DNA from: G963691835 sp963691835
GTDB lineage: Bacteria; Pseudomonadota; Alphaproteobacteria; Thalassobaculales; Thalassobaculaceae
DNA length: 64,000 nucleotides
Direction of reading: 5' to 3'
NCBI GenBank assembly: GCA_963691835.1
Contig: OY829383.1
Coordinates: 3,286,001-3,350,000, forward strand
The translations under genes and the position numbers were made by a program. Of this stretch, positions 17,007 to 26,286 are shown piece after piece. The notes under the pieces were generated by a model. That model saw only the letters and a program-made list of their open reading frames with translations, did no database searches and was not told where the DNA came from. Every line of letters begins with the position of its first letter. The stretch's first letter is position 1.

Positions 17007-17671
17007 TCGCGAAGATCTGCGGCATCAGCACGATAGACTCCGCGTCGGCCGCGGCGGAGGCCGGGGCGAGCCATCTCGGCTTCAACTTCTATCCACCGTC
17101 GCCCCGCTCCGTCACACCGGAGATGGCACGGCAGATCGCGGATACTTTGCCCAGCGCCGTGAAGACCGTGGCGCTCGTCGTCGACCCCGGGGATGCTCTG
17201 CTCAGCAACATTGTGTCCATTCTCGATCCGGATTTCATCCAATGCCATGGCAGCGAAACACCGGAACGGATCCGGGAGATCCGGGACCGGTTTGGCCGGC
17301 CGGTCATCAAGGCGATCCGGGTGGCGTCGACCGAAGATGTGGAGATGGCCCACGGCTATGACGGGGCTGCCGACGTCATCCTGTTCGATGCGAAGGCGCC
17401 GAAGGGCATGAAGGGCGCACTGCCCGGCGGCAACGGTCTCACGTTCGACTGGCGCATGTTGGAAGCTTGGCAAGGCGACACCCCATGGTGGCTGTCCGGC
17501 GGTCTCGATGAAGGCAATGTGGTCGAGGCGATCCACAGGACGCGGCCGATCGGTGTCGATACCGCATCGGGTGTTGAGGACCGTCCCGGCGTCAAAAACT
17601 CAGAGAAGATTGGCAAGTTTCTCACGGCGTCACGCGCCGGTTTCGAGACGATGGATGGAGTGACCGGTTGA
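17003..17671 (+). CDS. trpF: Phosphoribosylanthranilate isomerase (TrpF) or close homologue
   Basis: A 222-residue (beta/alpha)8 barrel with the TrpF hallmarks: KICGIS with the catalytic Cys, the HLGFNFYPPSPRSV phosphate region, QCHGSE, ILFDAKAPKG with the catalytic Asp, PGGNGLTFDW, SGGLDEGNVVEAI and DTASGVEDRPGVKN. TrpF converts phosphoribosylanthranilate to CdRP in tryptophan synthesis. The catalytic residues are intact. The place is odd: trpF is usually beside trpB, and here it sits between an OCD-family enzyme and an aldo/keto reductase, with overlaps on both sides. It may be a second copy with another substrate. Confidence 0.85.
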   Translation: MIAKICGISTIDSASAAAEAGASHLGFNFYPPSPRSVTPEMARQIADTLPSAVKTVALVVDPGDALLSNIVSILDPDFIQCHGSETPERIREIRDRFGRPVIKAIRVASTEDVEMAHGYDGAADVILFDAKAPKGMKGALPGGNGLTFDWRMLEAWQGDTPWWLSGGLDEGNVVEAIHRTRPIGVDTASGVEDRPGVKNSEKIGKFLTASRAGFETMDGVTG

Positions 17672-18636
17672 TGGAGAAACACCAGCTCGGCACTGTCGGA
17701 GACGTCAGCGTCCTGGCACTCGGCGGCGGCGGCCTTGGCAAGCTTTGGGGGCCCACCACCAGAGAAGAGGCGATCGCGACCGCGCGTCTTGCGGTGGACA
17801 GGGGCATCACGCTACTCGACATGGCGCCCCGGTATGGGGACGGCGAGGCCGAAGCCGTCATTGGAAAGGCGTTTGAAGGACGCCTGCCCGAGGGTGTCCG
17901 CGTCACCTCCAAATGCCTTCTCGGCGACACCGCGCCCGGTGAGATCGAAAGCCGCCTCCGCCAATCGATTGAGGAAAGTCTGACGCGCCTGAAGGTCGAC
18001 CATATCGATCTCTTCTTCCTCCACTCCAACATCTGTCCCGATGAAGGGCCGCTGCGGTCTCATCCTCTCGCGGCATCTCGGATGACGCCGGTCAGCAACT
18101 ACCGGGAATACGTTGTACCGGTCTTCGAAATCCTCGTTCGCGAGGGAAAGATCGGCGCTTGGGGCATCACGGGTATCGGTTATCCCGACACGCTGATCGA
18201 CGTGCTGGGCGATGAGACCAAACCCGCAGCGATCCAGTGCATCGCCAACATGCTGGACAGTCCTGGAGAGCTGAAGTTCTTCGAGGGCCCGACGAAAGCG
18301 CGCGAGATCGCGGCAACGGCCGCGGCAAACGGCGTTGGCGTGATGGGCATCCGGGTTGTTCAAGGCGGCGCGCTGACGGCGGAGGTCGACCGTCCGCTGC
18401 CGGATGACCACGGCGTCGTGACGGACTTTGCGCTAGCAGCCCCTTTCCGGGCGCTGTGCCGGGAATTGGGGGAGGATCCGGCGCTCGTCGCTCACCGGTA
18501 CGCGTTGGCGATGCCGAATATCGATACCGTGGTCCTGGGCGTCAAGAACCGGGCCGAGCTTGAGGGATGCGTGTCTGCGGTGACCCCGCTCGACCCGGAT
18601 ACGATGAGTCGGATCGACGCTCTCTTCAAGAGCTGA
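17671..18636 (+). CDS. Aldo/keto reductase
   Basis: A 321-residue NADPH-type aldo/keto reductase. The catalytic tetrad can be placed: Asp in TLLDMAPRYGDGEAE, Tyr in the same stretch, Lys in VTSKCLL and His in DLFFLHSN. The C-terminal cofactor segment LGVKNRAELEGCVSAV is also typical. ATG 17671 overlaps the trpF stop (TGATG). It is convergent with the following dehydrogenase, with only 14 bases between the two stops. The substrate is unknown. Confidence 0.9.
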   Translation: MEKHQLGTVGDVSVLALGGGGLGKLWGPTTREEAIATARLAVDRGITLLDMAPRYGDGEAEAVIGKAFEGRLPEGVRVTSKCLLGDTAPGEIESRLRQSIEESLTRLKVDHIDLFFLHSNICPDEGPLRSHPLAASRMTPVSNYREYVVPVFEILVREGKIGAWGITGIGYPDTLIDVLGDETKPAAIQCIANMLDSPGELKFFEGPTKAREIAATAAANGVGVMGIRVVQGGALTAEVDRPLPDDHGVVTDFALAAPFRALCRELGEDPALVAHRYALAMPNIDTVVLGVKNRAELEGCVSAVTPLDPDTMSRIDALFKS

Positions 18637-18650
18637 GGCGCGCCGGAACC

Positions 18651-19703
18651 CTAGAGCAGGAAGACGCCCTTTCCCGTGGTCTGGGTATCGAACAGGCGAT
18701 ACGCATCGGTGGCTTGCTCCAGGTTGTCGTAGCGGTGCGTGAACAGCGCATCCGCGTCGAGTTCCCGGTCGGCGACAAACCGCGCACAGTCGGCCTGATC
18801 GACGGCGGAGAACGTCCAAGACGCCACGATTGTCATCTGCTTGCGGATAAGCTCTTTCGACACATCGAGCGTGACGTGTCCTCCCTCGCCCACGTAGCAG
18901 GCGGTCCCCCATTTCTTCGTCGCGCGCACGGCCTGGGCACGGGCTTCAGCCGCACCGCTGGCGTCCAGGGACTTGTCGACACCCCGGCCGCCCGTCCATT
19001 CCATGATCGCCTCGACCGGATCGGTGTCCTGGGCGTTGACGAGGAGTTCCGCCCCCAGTTTTTCGGCGAAGGCCAGACGCTCGGGCGAGATATCGACCGC
19101 AGCCACCCGGGCGCCCATGGCGACGGATAGCTGAACACCGGCGAGACCGACGGGACCTTGGCCAAAGATCGCGATCTTGTCGCGGCCCCCCAAGTCCACC
19201 CGTTTCAGCGCGTTATAAGCCGTCCCGGTCCCGCAGGAGATCGCGGCCCCCGTTGAGAAGCTGAGTGAGTCGGACAGCGGAACCAGGGTGGAGGCCGGAA
19301 CCTTCATGTACGGAGCGTGTCCACCGTGGCCGGTCGCGCCGTAGACCACCATTTCGTCATCGCACATCTGCGACCAGCCAACGAGGCAGTGCTCGCAGGC
19401 CCCGCATCCCTTGTAGTGATGGACCATCACCCGCTGACCGATCCGCGCCCGGTTGGACGGCACGCCCGAACCGATGGCGACAACGACGCCGCAAGGTTCG
19501 TGCCCCGCGATGACGGGGCCGTCCAAGTCACCGAGGCCCAGGGCCGCCGGGCCGAGACCCTTCTCCGCGCGGTAGAACTTCAGATCGCTGCCGCACATGC
19601 CGGACGCCTTGATCTCCAGCACAACCTCGCCCGGACCCGGCGTCGGGTCCTCGAAGGTCATCAGTTCAACGTCCCGTCCTCCGGTGAAAACAACCCCACG
19701 CAT
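18651..19703 (-). CDS. Zinc-dependent alcohol dehydrogenase (MDR family)
   Basis: A medium-chain zinc dehydrogenase of 350 residues. It has the catalytic-zinc Cys in GMCGSDLKF, the GHEPCG motif, a structural-zinc lobe with four Cys (CGACEHCLVGWSQMC), and a Rossmann fold with FGQGPVGLAGVQL. The overall look is of threonine/sorbitol dehydrogenase-like members. ATG 19703 is preceded by GGGGAGGA, a strong Shine-Dalgarno; the longer frame to 19748 lacks one. Transcription runs toward the aldo/keto reductase. The substrate cannot be decided. Confidence 0.9.
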   Translation of the reverse strand: MRGVVFTGGRDVELMTFEDPTPGPGEVVLEIKASGMCGSDLKFYRAEKGLGPAALGLGDLDGPVIAGHEPCGVVVAIGSGVPSNRARIGQRVMVHHYKGCGACEHCLVGWSQMCDDEMVVYGATGHGGHAPYMKVPASTLVPLSDSLSFSTGAAISCGTGTAYNALKRVDLGGRDKIAIFGQGPVGLAGVQLSVAMGARVAAVDISPERLAFAEKLGAELLVNAQDTDPVEAIMEWTGGRGVDKSLDASGAAEARAQAVRATKKWGTACYVGEGGHVTLDVSKELIRKQMTIVASWTFSAVDQADCARFVADRELDADALFTHRYDNLEQATDAYRLFDTQTTGKGVFLL

Positions 19704-19888
19704 GCGATCCTCCCCAAGACATCCAGCCGGTGCTGTCCGGCGTTTCAATCAAGAAAAGCATGCCCATCCGCCGTCGTCGAGAGCGCCAATACTCGCGAAA
19801 TTGCGGGGACCGGCGGTTGTCTTCCTGGCGGATAAGGCTCACATCCACTCCAACGGTCCCATTGGTTCGACGTGGAGGAAGCAGTCCG

Positions 19889-20119
19889 ATGAATCGGAGC
19901 ATGATGCTCTTAGCGGCGGTGTTCGCGGTATTCGCGGTGGCTATGATCTGGCAAGCCGAGTTTGGCGGCGGGGTCGACCGGCCCTGGATGGAGTGCAAGG
20001 AGAACATGGTCACCCAGATGTTCACCGGCGAATGCACCCCGCGAGACGGACGGTTCCGGATGCCGACTGAAGATGGAGAAACCTCTCCCGATGTGAACAG
20101 CGACTCTGTCAACTCGTGA
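19889..20119 (+). CDS. Small membrane-anchored hypothetical protein
   Basis: A 76-residue product with one N-terminal hydrophobic helix (about residues 4-20) followed by a polar tail with two cysteines (MECKENM and GECTPRDG), probably exported to the periplasm. TGGAGG about ten bases before ATG 19889 supports the start. I do not recognise a family. It diverges from the alcohol dehydrogenase, with 185 bases between the starts that should hold both promoters. Confidence 0.6.
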   Translation: MNRSMMLLAAVFAVFAVAMIWQAEFGGGVDRPWMECKENMVTQMFTGECTPRDGRFRMPTEDGETSPDVNSDSVNS

Positions 20120-20203
20120 GGTTTCATCCTATCGCATGGTGCAGGTAGGCGATCCGGGCGCGAATCAGCGATAAGAAGCATTCACGCTCGAGGCCTAAAG
20201 ATC

Positions 20204-20665
20204 ATGCCCGTCGTAAATCGCGTCAGCATGCAGCCGAAACTCCGCGACCTCTATGACTACTGGGGTCGGCTGCGCCGTGGGGAGCAGATCCCGTCCATAA
20301 TCCGGCTTCTCCCCGAGGATCTGGAGATATGGCTGCCCAACATCGCCATCCTCGCGGTTCGGCGGGAGCAGGGTTTCGTGTACCGATACTATGGTCAGAC
20401 CTTTGTCGAAGCGTTCGGTATCGATATGACCGGTCTGGATCTTGAGCGTCTGCCCGAATCTCAGCGTCAAATCCTGAAGCATGAGTACGACTATGTGGTC
20501 AGGCGGAAGAAGCCGACCTGGCGGGTCTACTCAGGTGAGTTCTTCGGGAACATCGAAACATACGAGCGCCTGATCCTTCCCTTCTCGAAGGGGGATGGAC
20601 AGGTCTCGACCCTTGTGGTCGCGGCGTATGAGGTGAAGAACGAGGGGATCTTCGACGTCGGTTAG
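20204..20665 (+). CDS. PAS-like (PAS_5 type) sensory domain protein
   Basis: A 153-residue cytoplasmic protein that is essentially one PAS-like domain: LRDLYDYWGRLRRGEQIPS at the front, then RLLPEDLEIWLPNIAIL, FVYRYYGQTFVEAFGIDMTG and an ending ERLILPFSKGDGQVSTLVVAAYE. This pattern is common in Alphaproteobacteria (the PAS_5 family), where such single-domain proteins have no known output. No kinase or DNA-binding domain is attached. The ligand and partner are unknown. Confidence 0.75.
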   Translation: MPVVNRVSMQPKLRDLYDYWGRLRRGEQIPSIIRLLPEDLEIWLPNIAILAVRREQGFVYRYYGQTFVEAFGIDMTGLDLERLPESQRQILKHEYDYVVRRKKPTWRVYSGEFFGNIETYERLILPFSKGDGQVSTLVVAAYEVKNEGIFDVG

Positions 20666-20774
20666 ACTTCGTCGATGTGGAGATGACTGTACATGCACCC
20701 GTGCGCCAAAGCGGTTTGCCGACGGCGCGAAGCCAACGTAGGCTGCGGCGTCGATGTCCAGCCGGAGGCGCTCC

Positions 20775-21179
20775 ATGTCCCGCCCGCCCGTCACCCAGCA
20801 GGTGACCTTCATCTATACCGAAGACTTGCCGAAGGACTCGGCATTTATGAGTGATGTCATGGGATTTGAGCTGGTGCTGAACCAGAACGACACCTGCCAT
20901 ATCTATCGGGTCACGGGTGATTCCTTTCTGGGCGTGTGCACCAACCGGAAGCCGCCAGAGAACCCGGGTGTCACGTACACATTCGTGACCCCGGATGTGG
21001 ACGGAATGTACGAACGTATGCTCGCCAACGGGGTGGCGTTCGATGGGCCGCCAAAGCTCCAGGACGGTTTTAACGTCTATGCCTGTTTCTTCCGGGGCAT
21101 TGGTAACTATCGGTTCGAGCTTCAGGAATTCCGCGATCCGACATGGCCGAAACCGGTTCTCGAAGGAACGGCTTCATGA
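20775..21179 (+). CDS. VOC (glyoxalase/dioxygenase fold) protein
   Basis: A 134-residue vicinal oxygen chelate protein with paired beta-alpha-beta modules: FIYTEDLPKDSAFMSDVMGFEL, TYTFVTPDVDGMYERMLANGVAF and a C-terminal GNYRFELQEFRDP carrying the usual metal-site Glu. ATG 20775 is chosen because GGAGG lies six bases upstream; ATG 20754 is in frame. The stop overlaps the amidase start (ATGA), so the two are probably in one operon. The reaction is not predictable. Confidence 0.85.
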   Translation: MSRPPVTQQVTFIYTEDLPKDSAFMSDVMGFELVLNQNDTCHIYRVTGDSFLGVCTNRKPPENPGVTYTFVTPDVDGMYERMLANGVAFDGPPKLQDGFNVYACFFRGIGNYRFELQEFRDPTWPKPVLEGTAS

Positions 21180-22579
21180 GCACGGACCTGGCGTTCTGGT
21201 CGGCGACGGATCTTCTGCGCGGATATCGGGCCGGAACGGTCTCGCCGGTCGAGGCGACCCGGGCCGCATTGGACCAAGTCTCCAAACTCGATGAGGCGGT
21301 GAACGCCTTCGTCATGATTGACGAGGAAAAAGCCTTGGCGTCGGCCAGAGAGTCCGAAGCCCGCTGGAAGGCGGGGGCTCCCGAAGGCCTGCTGGACGGG
21401 GTGCCGACGACGATCAAGGATCTGTCCACGACCATCGGCTGGCCAACGCTCCGGGGGTCCAACACGGTCTCGGACGAGGGGCCGTGGGACGAAGAGACAC
21501 CGTATGTCGCCCGGCTTCGCGAGCATTCCGCGGTGTTCATTGGAAAGACAACGACACCGGAGTACGGCTGGAAGGGGATCACGGACAGCCCGAGGACCGG
21601 CGTCACGCGCAATCCCTGGGACACATCGAAGACCCCGGGTGGCTCATCGGGCGGTGCGGCCGTGGCGTGCGCACTGGGCATGGGTGCGCTGCATCAGGGC
21701 TCAGACGGTGGCGGATCGATCCGTATGCCATGCGGCTATACCGGAATCTACGGCATCAAGCCGACGTTTGGGCGGGTGCCGGCCTATCCCGCGAGCTTGT
21801 TTGGCACGCTGTCCCATTGCGGTCCCATGACCCGCACGGTTGCGGATTCCGCTCTTATGCTGACGGTAATGGCGGAGCCGGATCCGAGAGATTGGTACTC
21901 GCTGCCCTACGCGGGGGACGATTGGCGCCGGTCGCTGTCTGAAAATCTGTCGGGCATGCGGATCGCTTACAGTCCGGATCTCGGCGTCGCAAAGGTGGAT
22001 CCGGAGATTGCCGAACTGGTCAAGACGGCGGTCGGTTTCTTCACCGAATTCGGGGCGGTGGTTGAGGAGGTTGATCCCGGTCTTGGCTCTTTGCGGGAGG
22101 AGTTCCGGGTGCATTGGTACGCCGGTGCCGCCAATCTCGGCCGAACGTTGTCCGATGATCAGAAAGCTCTTCTTGACCCAGGTCTCCGGCAGATCGCCGA
22201 AGAAGGCTCCGAGATCTCGCTGGCGGCGTATCAGGAGGCGGTGAAAGGCAGGGAAGCCGCAGGTTTGAAGATGGGGCTGTTCCATCAACGCTACGACTTG
22301 CTGCTCACGCCGACCCTGCCCATCCCAGCGTTCGAGGCGGGAGAGGAGGTGCCGGTCGGCTCGGGCATGGAACGGTGGTTCGACTGGACGCCGTTTTCCT
22401 ACCCCTTCAACCTGACGCGGCAGCCTGCGGCGACCATCCCCTGCGGCCGCACGTCTGCAGGTCTGCCGGCTGGTCTTCAGATCGTCGGCGCGTTGGGGCG
22501 GGAGGATCTGGTCTTTGCGGCGAGTGCGGCGTATGAGGCTGTGCGACCCGTCGATCTACCGCCAATGGCACACGCCTGA
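21176..22579 (+). CDS. Amidase signature family hydrolase
   Basis: A 467-residue amidase with the Ser-cisSer-Lys triad: Lys in PTTIKDLS, the amidase signature GGSSGGAAVACA, and the nucleophile Ser in GSDGGGSIRMP, followed by YGIKPTFGRVP. The family hydrolyses amides, ureas or carbamates; a stand-alone enzyme away from gatB is more likely catabolic than the GatA transamidosome subunit. ATG 21176 overlaps the VOC stop and follows GAAGGAA. Confidence 0.9.
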   Translation: MSTDLAFWSATDLLRGYRAGTVSPVEATRAALDQVSKLDEAVNAFVMIDEEKALASARESEARWKAGAPEGLLDGVPTTIKDLSTTIGWPTLRGSNTVSDEGPWDEETPYVARLREHSAVFIGKTTTPEYGWKGITDSPRTGVTRNPWDTSKTPGGSSGGAAVACALGMGALHQGSDGGGSIRMPCGYTGIYGIKPTFGRVPAYPASLFGTLSHCGPMTRTVADSALMLTVMAEPDPRDWYSLPYAGDDWRRSLSENLSGMRIAYSPDLGVAKVDPEIAELVKTAVGFFTEFGAVVEEVDPGLGSLREEFRVHWYAGAANLGRTLSDDQKALLDPGLRQIAEEGSEISLAAYQEAVKGREAAGLKMGLFHQRYDLLLTPTLPIPAFEAGEEVPVGSGMERWFDWTPFSYPFNLTRQPAATIPCGRTSAGLPAGLQIVGALGREDLVFAASAAYEAVRPVDLPPMAHA

Positions 22580-22592
22580 GCTGACGCAGTCC

Positions 22593-22964
22593 ATGCGGCG
22601 GCAGTCGGATCCGGAAATGGAGGTTCGTTCGCTCGACGAGGGCGACTACGTCTTTCGGGAAGGCGACTACGCGTACGAGGCTTTTCTTCTCGTAAGGGGA
22701 TCGGTCGAGATATCCATCGTGGTGGATGGCAAGAAACGGGTTCTCGACACCATCGAGGAAGGCCGTGTGTTCGGGGAGTTTGGAATTATTTCCAACATGC
22801 CCCGAAGTGCCGACGCTCTTTGCCTAACGGAATGTCATTTCAAGGTTCTGACCGGACGGATCTTCGAGCAGAAGCTCGATGCCATGGACCCGTTCATGAC
22901 GTTTCTCGTCCGATGGCTGATAGACCGGGTGCGGGTCCTGTCGCGCACCAAGTGGCAGGACTGA
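22593..22964 (+). CDS. Cyclic nucleotide-binding domain protein
   Basis: A single CAP-type cNMP-binding domain: LDEGDYVFREGDYAYEAFLLVRGSVEIS, the phosphate-binding cassette region VFGEFGIISNMPRSADALCLTE, and the hinge helix. There is no helix-turn-helix, so it probably acts by protein contact. The start is uncertain: ATG 22593 (123 residues) avoids overlap with the amidase, while ATG 22533 would add 20 residues and overlap it. Neither has a strong Shine-Dalgarno. Confidence 0.75.
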   Translation: MRRQSDPEMEVRSLDEGDYVFREGDYAYEAFLLVRGSVEISIVVDGKKRVLDTIEEGRVFGEFGIISNMPRSADALCLTECHFKVLTGRIFEQKLDAMDPFMTFLVRWLIDRVRVLSRTKWQD

Positions 22965-23093
22965 ATAGAGGGTCCGTTGTCTCGACACAGGTTTCATCCG
23001 TGATAGGTGCCCCCTGTGAAGCCACGGTTGCTGTGATTGCCGAGACGGGGCACGATCTCCCGTAACACGTTTGTAGCCGGTTCCGGATCGTCC

Positions 23094-24914
23094 ATGACAC
23101 CATCGCCACTCGCGTCGACCCTGCGCCGGGGCAGTGTTGCGATCGCTGCGGTCGCGCTGCTGAGCCTCGGCGTCAATCTGCTGATGCTGTCGTCGCCGAT
23201 CTTCATGATGCAGGTCTTCGACCGCGTCCTGCCGACTGGTAACTCGGATACCCTCGTCGTTCTCGCTGTCATGGTGTTCGGTGCGCTGATTGTGCTCGGG
23301 CTCCTGGATGAGGTTCGGAGCCGGATTCTGGTTGGGGTCGGCGATTGGTTCGAACGGGCCTTCGCGGCGGACATGGTCGCGGTGGGCGTTCGCATCGCCG
23401 CCGAGCGGGGAGTCATGACCGCGCAGGGGTTGCGTGATCTCTCTACCATCCGACAGTTCATCGGCGGCAGTCCGGTGCTTCCCCTCATAGACGCACCCTG
23501 GGTCCCCGTCTTCCTGGCGGTCGTCTATCTGATCCACCCGGCGCTTGGACACATCTCACTTGCCGGTGCGGTGGTTCTGTTCGCCATCGCTTTTCTGAAC
23601 GAGTCTCTGACCGCCAAGCGTCAGGGCCGGGCGAACGCATCGGCCGCTTTGGCTTTTGCACGCGCTGAATCGGCGATGAGGAACGCGGATGCGGTCCGCG
23701 CCATGGGCATGCTGCCGTCGCTTATCCGTCGTTGGCGCGCCTCGGCGGATGAGGCGGGGGATGCGCAGTCGGCCGCCGCGCGGACGAGTGGTGCCTTGGT
23801 CGCGTCCTCCAAGGCGATCCGTATGTTGTTGCAGTCTGCGATCCTGGCGGCGGGGGCCTATCTGACGCTGCTTGGGGAACTGACACCCGGCGCGATGATC
23901 GCGGCGTCGATCATCATGTCCCGCGCGTTGGCGCCGCTCGAACAGTCGCTGGCCTCCTGGCGGTCCTTCGTGGCGGCCCGCACGGCCTACCGACGGATAT
24001 CCGGTCCGTTTGGCATGATGGCGGCTGAGCGGGAGCGGACGGTCCTGCCTGATCCCAAAGGGACGCTTTCGGTGGAGGGGGTGGATTACGCCCCTCCCGG
24101 TGCGGAAAAGCCGATCTTGCAGGGCATTCAGTTCGAGATTCCGGCCGGCGCGAGCCTTGGCATCATCGGACCGTCCGGATCCGGCAAGAGTACGTTGGCC
24201 CGGCTCTTGGTTGGCGCCATCCCGCCGAACAGAGGGAAGGTCCGGTTGGATGGGGCTGACATCGGGGATTGGCGGGACGAGCAGCGCGGGCCGTCAATCG
24301 GCTACCTCCCTCAGGATGTGCAGCTTTTCGATGGCACAGTACGCGAGAACATTGCCCGGCTCGCCGAGAGTGATGACGAGGATGTCATCGCCGCTGCAAC
24401 GGCCGCTGATGCGCACGACCTGATCCTTCGGCTTCCCAAAGGCTACGACGCCCAGATCGGCGAGAACGGCCGCGCCCTTTCTGGCGGTCAGCGTCAGCGG
24501 GTCGGGTTTGCCCGGGCGCTGTTCGGTGATCCAAAGGTCCTCGTGCTGGATGAGCCAACCGCGAGCCTGGACACAGAGGGCGAGGGCAAAGTGATCGCGG
24601 CGATCAAAGAGGCGAGTGTCGCCGGCCGAACGGTCGTCGTCATCGACCACAAGATCAACGTGATCCAGAACTGCGATTTGGTGCTGGCTCTTCGGGACGG
24701 CCGGATTGCCGCGTTCGGACCGCGGGATAAGGTCCTCAAGGCGACACCGGCCCCGGCGCCGGGCGCTCCGACACCCCTGAAGCGGCCTGCAACACCCCAG
24801 ATGAGAGCGGCTGGCGTTCGCTCGACCGGCCTACAGCAAGTCCAGGTCCCCCTGCCGGTCGTGACAGCAAAACCGGACAATGATCCAAACGCCGAGGGCG
24901 GCAACAATGGCTAG
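23094..24914 (+). CDS. Type I secretion ABC transporter (PrtD family)
   Basis: A 606-residue fused permease/ATPase. The N-terminal half has six predicted membrane helices with the family phrase SSPIFMMQVFDRVLPTGNSDTL; the NBD has Walker A GPSGSGKST, Q-loop LPQDVQLFDGT, signature LSGGQRQRVGFARA, Walker B VLVLDEPTASLD and H-loop VVIDHK. There is no C39 peptidase domain, as in PrtD/AprD exporters of RTX proteins. A Pro/Ala-rich tail of about 50 residues follows the NBD. Its stop overlaps the start of the membrane fusion protein. The start is uncertain (an in-frame TTG lies at 23037). Confidence 0.93.
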   Translation: MTPSPLASTLRRGSVAIAAVALLSLGVNLLMLSSPIFMMQVFDRVLPTGNSDTLVVLAVMVFGALIVLGLLDEVRSRILVGVGDWFERAFAADMVAVGVRIAAERGVMTAQGLRDLSTIRQFIGGSPVLPLIDAPWVPVFLAVVYLIHPALGHISLAGAVVLFAIAFLNESLTAKRQGRANASAALAFARAESAMRNADAVRAMGMLPSLIRRWRASADEAGDAQSAAARTSGALVASSKAIRMLLQSAILAAGAYLTLLGELTPGAMIAASIIMSRALAPLEQSLASWRSFVAARTAYRRISGPFGMMAAERERTVLPDPKGTLSVEGVDYAPPGAEKPILQGIQFEIPAGASLGIIGPSGSGKSTLARLLVGAIPPNRGKVRLDGADIGDWRDEQRGPSIGYLPQDVQLFDGTVRENIARLAESDDEDVIAAATAADAHDLILRLPKGYDAQIGENGRALSGGQRQRVGFARALFGDPKVLVLDEPTASLDTEGEGKVIAAIKEASVAGRTVVVIDHKINVIQNCDLVLALRDGRIAAFGPRDKVLKATPAPAPGAPTPLKRPATPQMRAAGVRSTGLQQVQVPLPVVTAKPDNDPNAEGGNNG

Positions 24915-26271
24915 CGCGGACATCGGCACCCCGTCTGCGGCACCAGCAGGCTCAGCCGCCGCCTCGGTCTTCGAGGACAGACGTGCAGCGCCGATCGTCC
25001 GGTCTGGGACCCTGGCCTGGGCGGCGGCGATCGTGCTTGGCTTCTTCGGCCTTTTCGGACTGTCGGCGGTAACGGCCCCGCTGGACAGTGCTGCGATCGC
25101 GCGGGGCGAAGTGGCGGTTGAAGGCGGACGTCAATCCGTCCAGCATCTTACCGGTGGCCTCGTTTCGGAGATCCACGTCCAGGAAGGCAGTCAGGTAGGC
25201 CGTGGCGATCCCTTGGTCACCTTGGACGAGGCACAAGCGGCCATGACCTGGTCGATCCTCGGGGGAAGGTTGTCCGCTCTCCGGGCGCTGTCGTCCCGTC
25301 TTCGGGCGGAACGAGACGGTCGGGACGCCGTTACCTTCGATTTCGATGACGGTGAGCGGGTTGACCCCACTGTCCAGGACCTGATCGCCGGGCAAACCCG
25401 GATCTTCGACGCGCGGGCAAGGTCGATCCGGTCGCAACGTCTCATCCTCGAGCGACGGGTCGGGCAATTGCAAGCTGAGATCAAGGGGCTTGAGGGCCAA
25501 CTGCTTGCGCACGCGGACCAGGACGCGTTGATCGATCTGGAGATCGCAAATGTGGAACCGCTCGTTGACAAAGGACTGGAGCGGGAGCCCCGGCTGCTGG
25601 CGCTGCGCCGTGTGAAGGCGGAGGTGGCTCGAAACTCAGCCAGCGCCTGGGCATCGATCGCCCGGTCCGAACAGGCGATCGGCGAGACCCAACTCCGCAT
25701 CCAGGATCTTGAGGTCTCTCGGCTCAACGAGGTGGTCCAGGAGCTTCGGGCCGTCGACGACGAGATGTTCGATATCCGGGAGCGGCTCCGCAATGCCCAG
25801 GCAACGCTCGATCGGACAGTGATCCGGGCTCCGGTTGCAGGCACAGTCGTGGATCTTCGGGTCTTTACCGAGGGTGGGGTGATCGGGGCCGGTGAGGAGA
25901 TTATGTCGCTTGTCCCCTCCGACGCGCCGCTTCAGGTGGAGGCCCGGATCGCCTTGGACGATATCGATGCGGTCCGGGTCGGTCTTCCCGCGCGGGTGCG
26001 GCTCACCGCGTTCTCTCAGCGCACGGTGGACGTCGTGACGGGAACCGTGTCCCACGTTTCAGCCGACCGGTTGACCGACCCTACGACGGGAGAGGCCTAC
26101 TTTCTGGCGCAGATCCGGCTCGATGATCTCGATCTGCCGGGTGAGATTGCAGAGCAAGTCGTCCCCGGCATGGGTGTGGAGGTCATGGTGCGCACGGGGG
26201 AGCGGACCATATTCGACTATCTGACCAAACCGCTGCGCGACTCGTTCTCCCGCGCCCTTGTCGAGGAATAG
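24907..26271 (+). CDS. HlyD/PrtE-type membrane fusion protein
   Basis: The periplasmic adaptor of the type I secretion system, 454 residues. It has a cytoplasmic N-terminus, one membrane helix (about residues 38-58), the lipoyl half-motif GGRQSVQHLTGGLVSEIHVQ, a long coiled coil (about 140-290), the second lipoyl half TVIRAPVAGTVVDLRVFTEGGVIGAGEEIM, and a beta barrel ending GMGVEVMVRTGERTIFDYLTKPL. It overlaps the ABC gene by eight bases and has GAGGGCGG before the start. No TolC or RTX substrate gene lies nearby. Confidence 0.93.
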   Translation: MASADIGTPSAAPAGSAAASVFEDRRAAPIVRSGTLAWAAAIVLGFFGLFGLSAVTAPLDSAAIARGEVAVEGGRQSVQHLTGGLVSEIHVQEGSQVGRGDPLVTLDEAQAAMTWSILGGRLSALRALSSRLRAERDGRDAVTFDFDDGERVDPTVQDLIAGQTRIFDARARSIRSQRLILERRVGQLQAEIKGLEGQLLAHADQDALIDLEIANVEPLVDKGLEREPRLLALRRVKAEVARNSASAWASIARSEQAIGETQLRIQDLEVSRLNEVVQELRAVDDEMFDIRERLRNAQATLDRTVIRAPVAGTVVDLRVFTEGGVIGAGEEIMSLVPSDAPLQVEARIALDDIDAVRVGLPARVRLTAFSQRTVDVVTGTVSHVSADRLTDPTTGEAYFLAQIRLDDLDLPGEIAEQVVPGMGVEVMVRTGERTIFDYLTKPLRDSFSRALVEE

Positions 26272-26286
26272 GCGCAGGCCCGCGCA

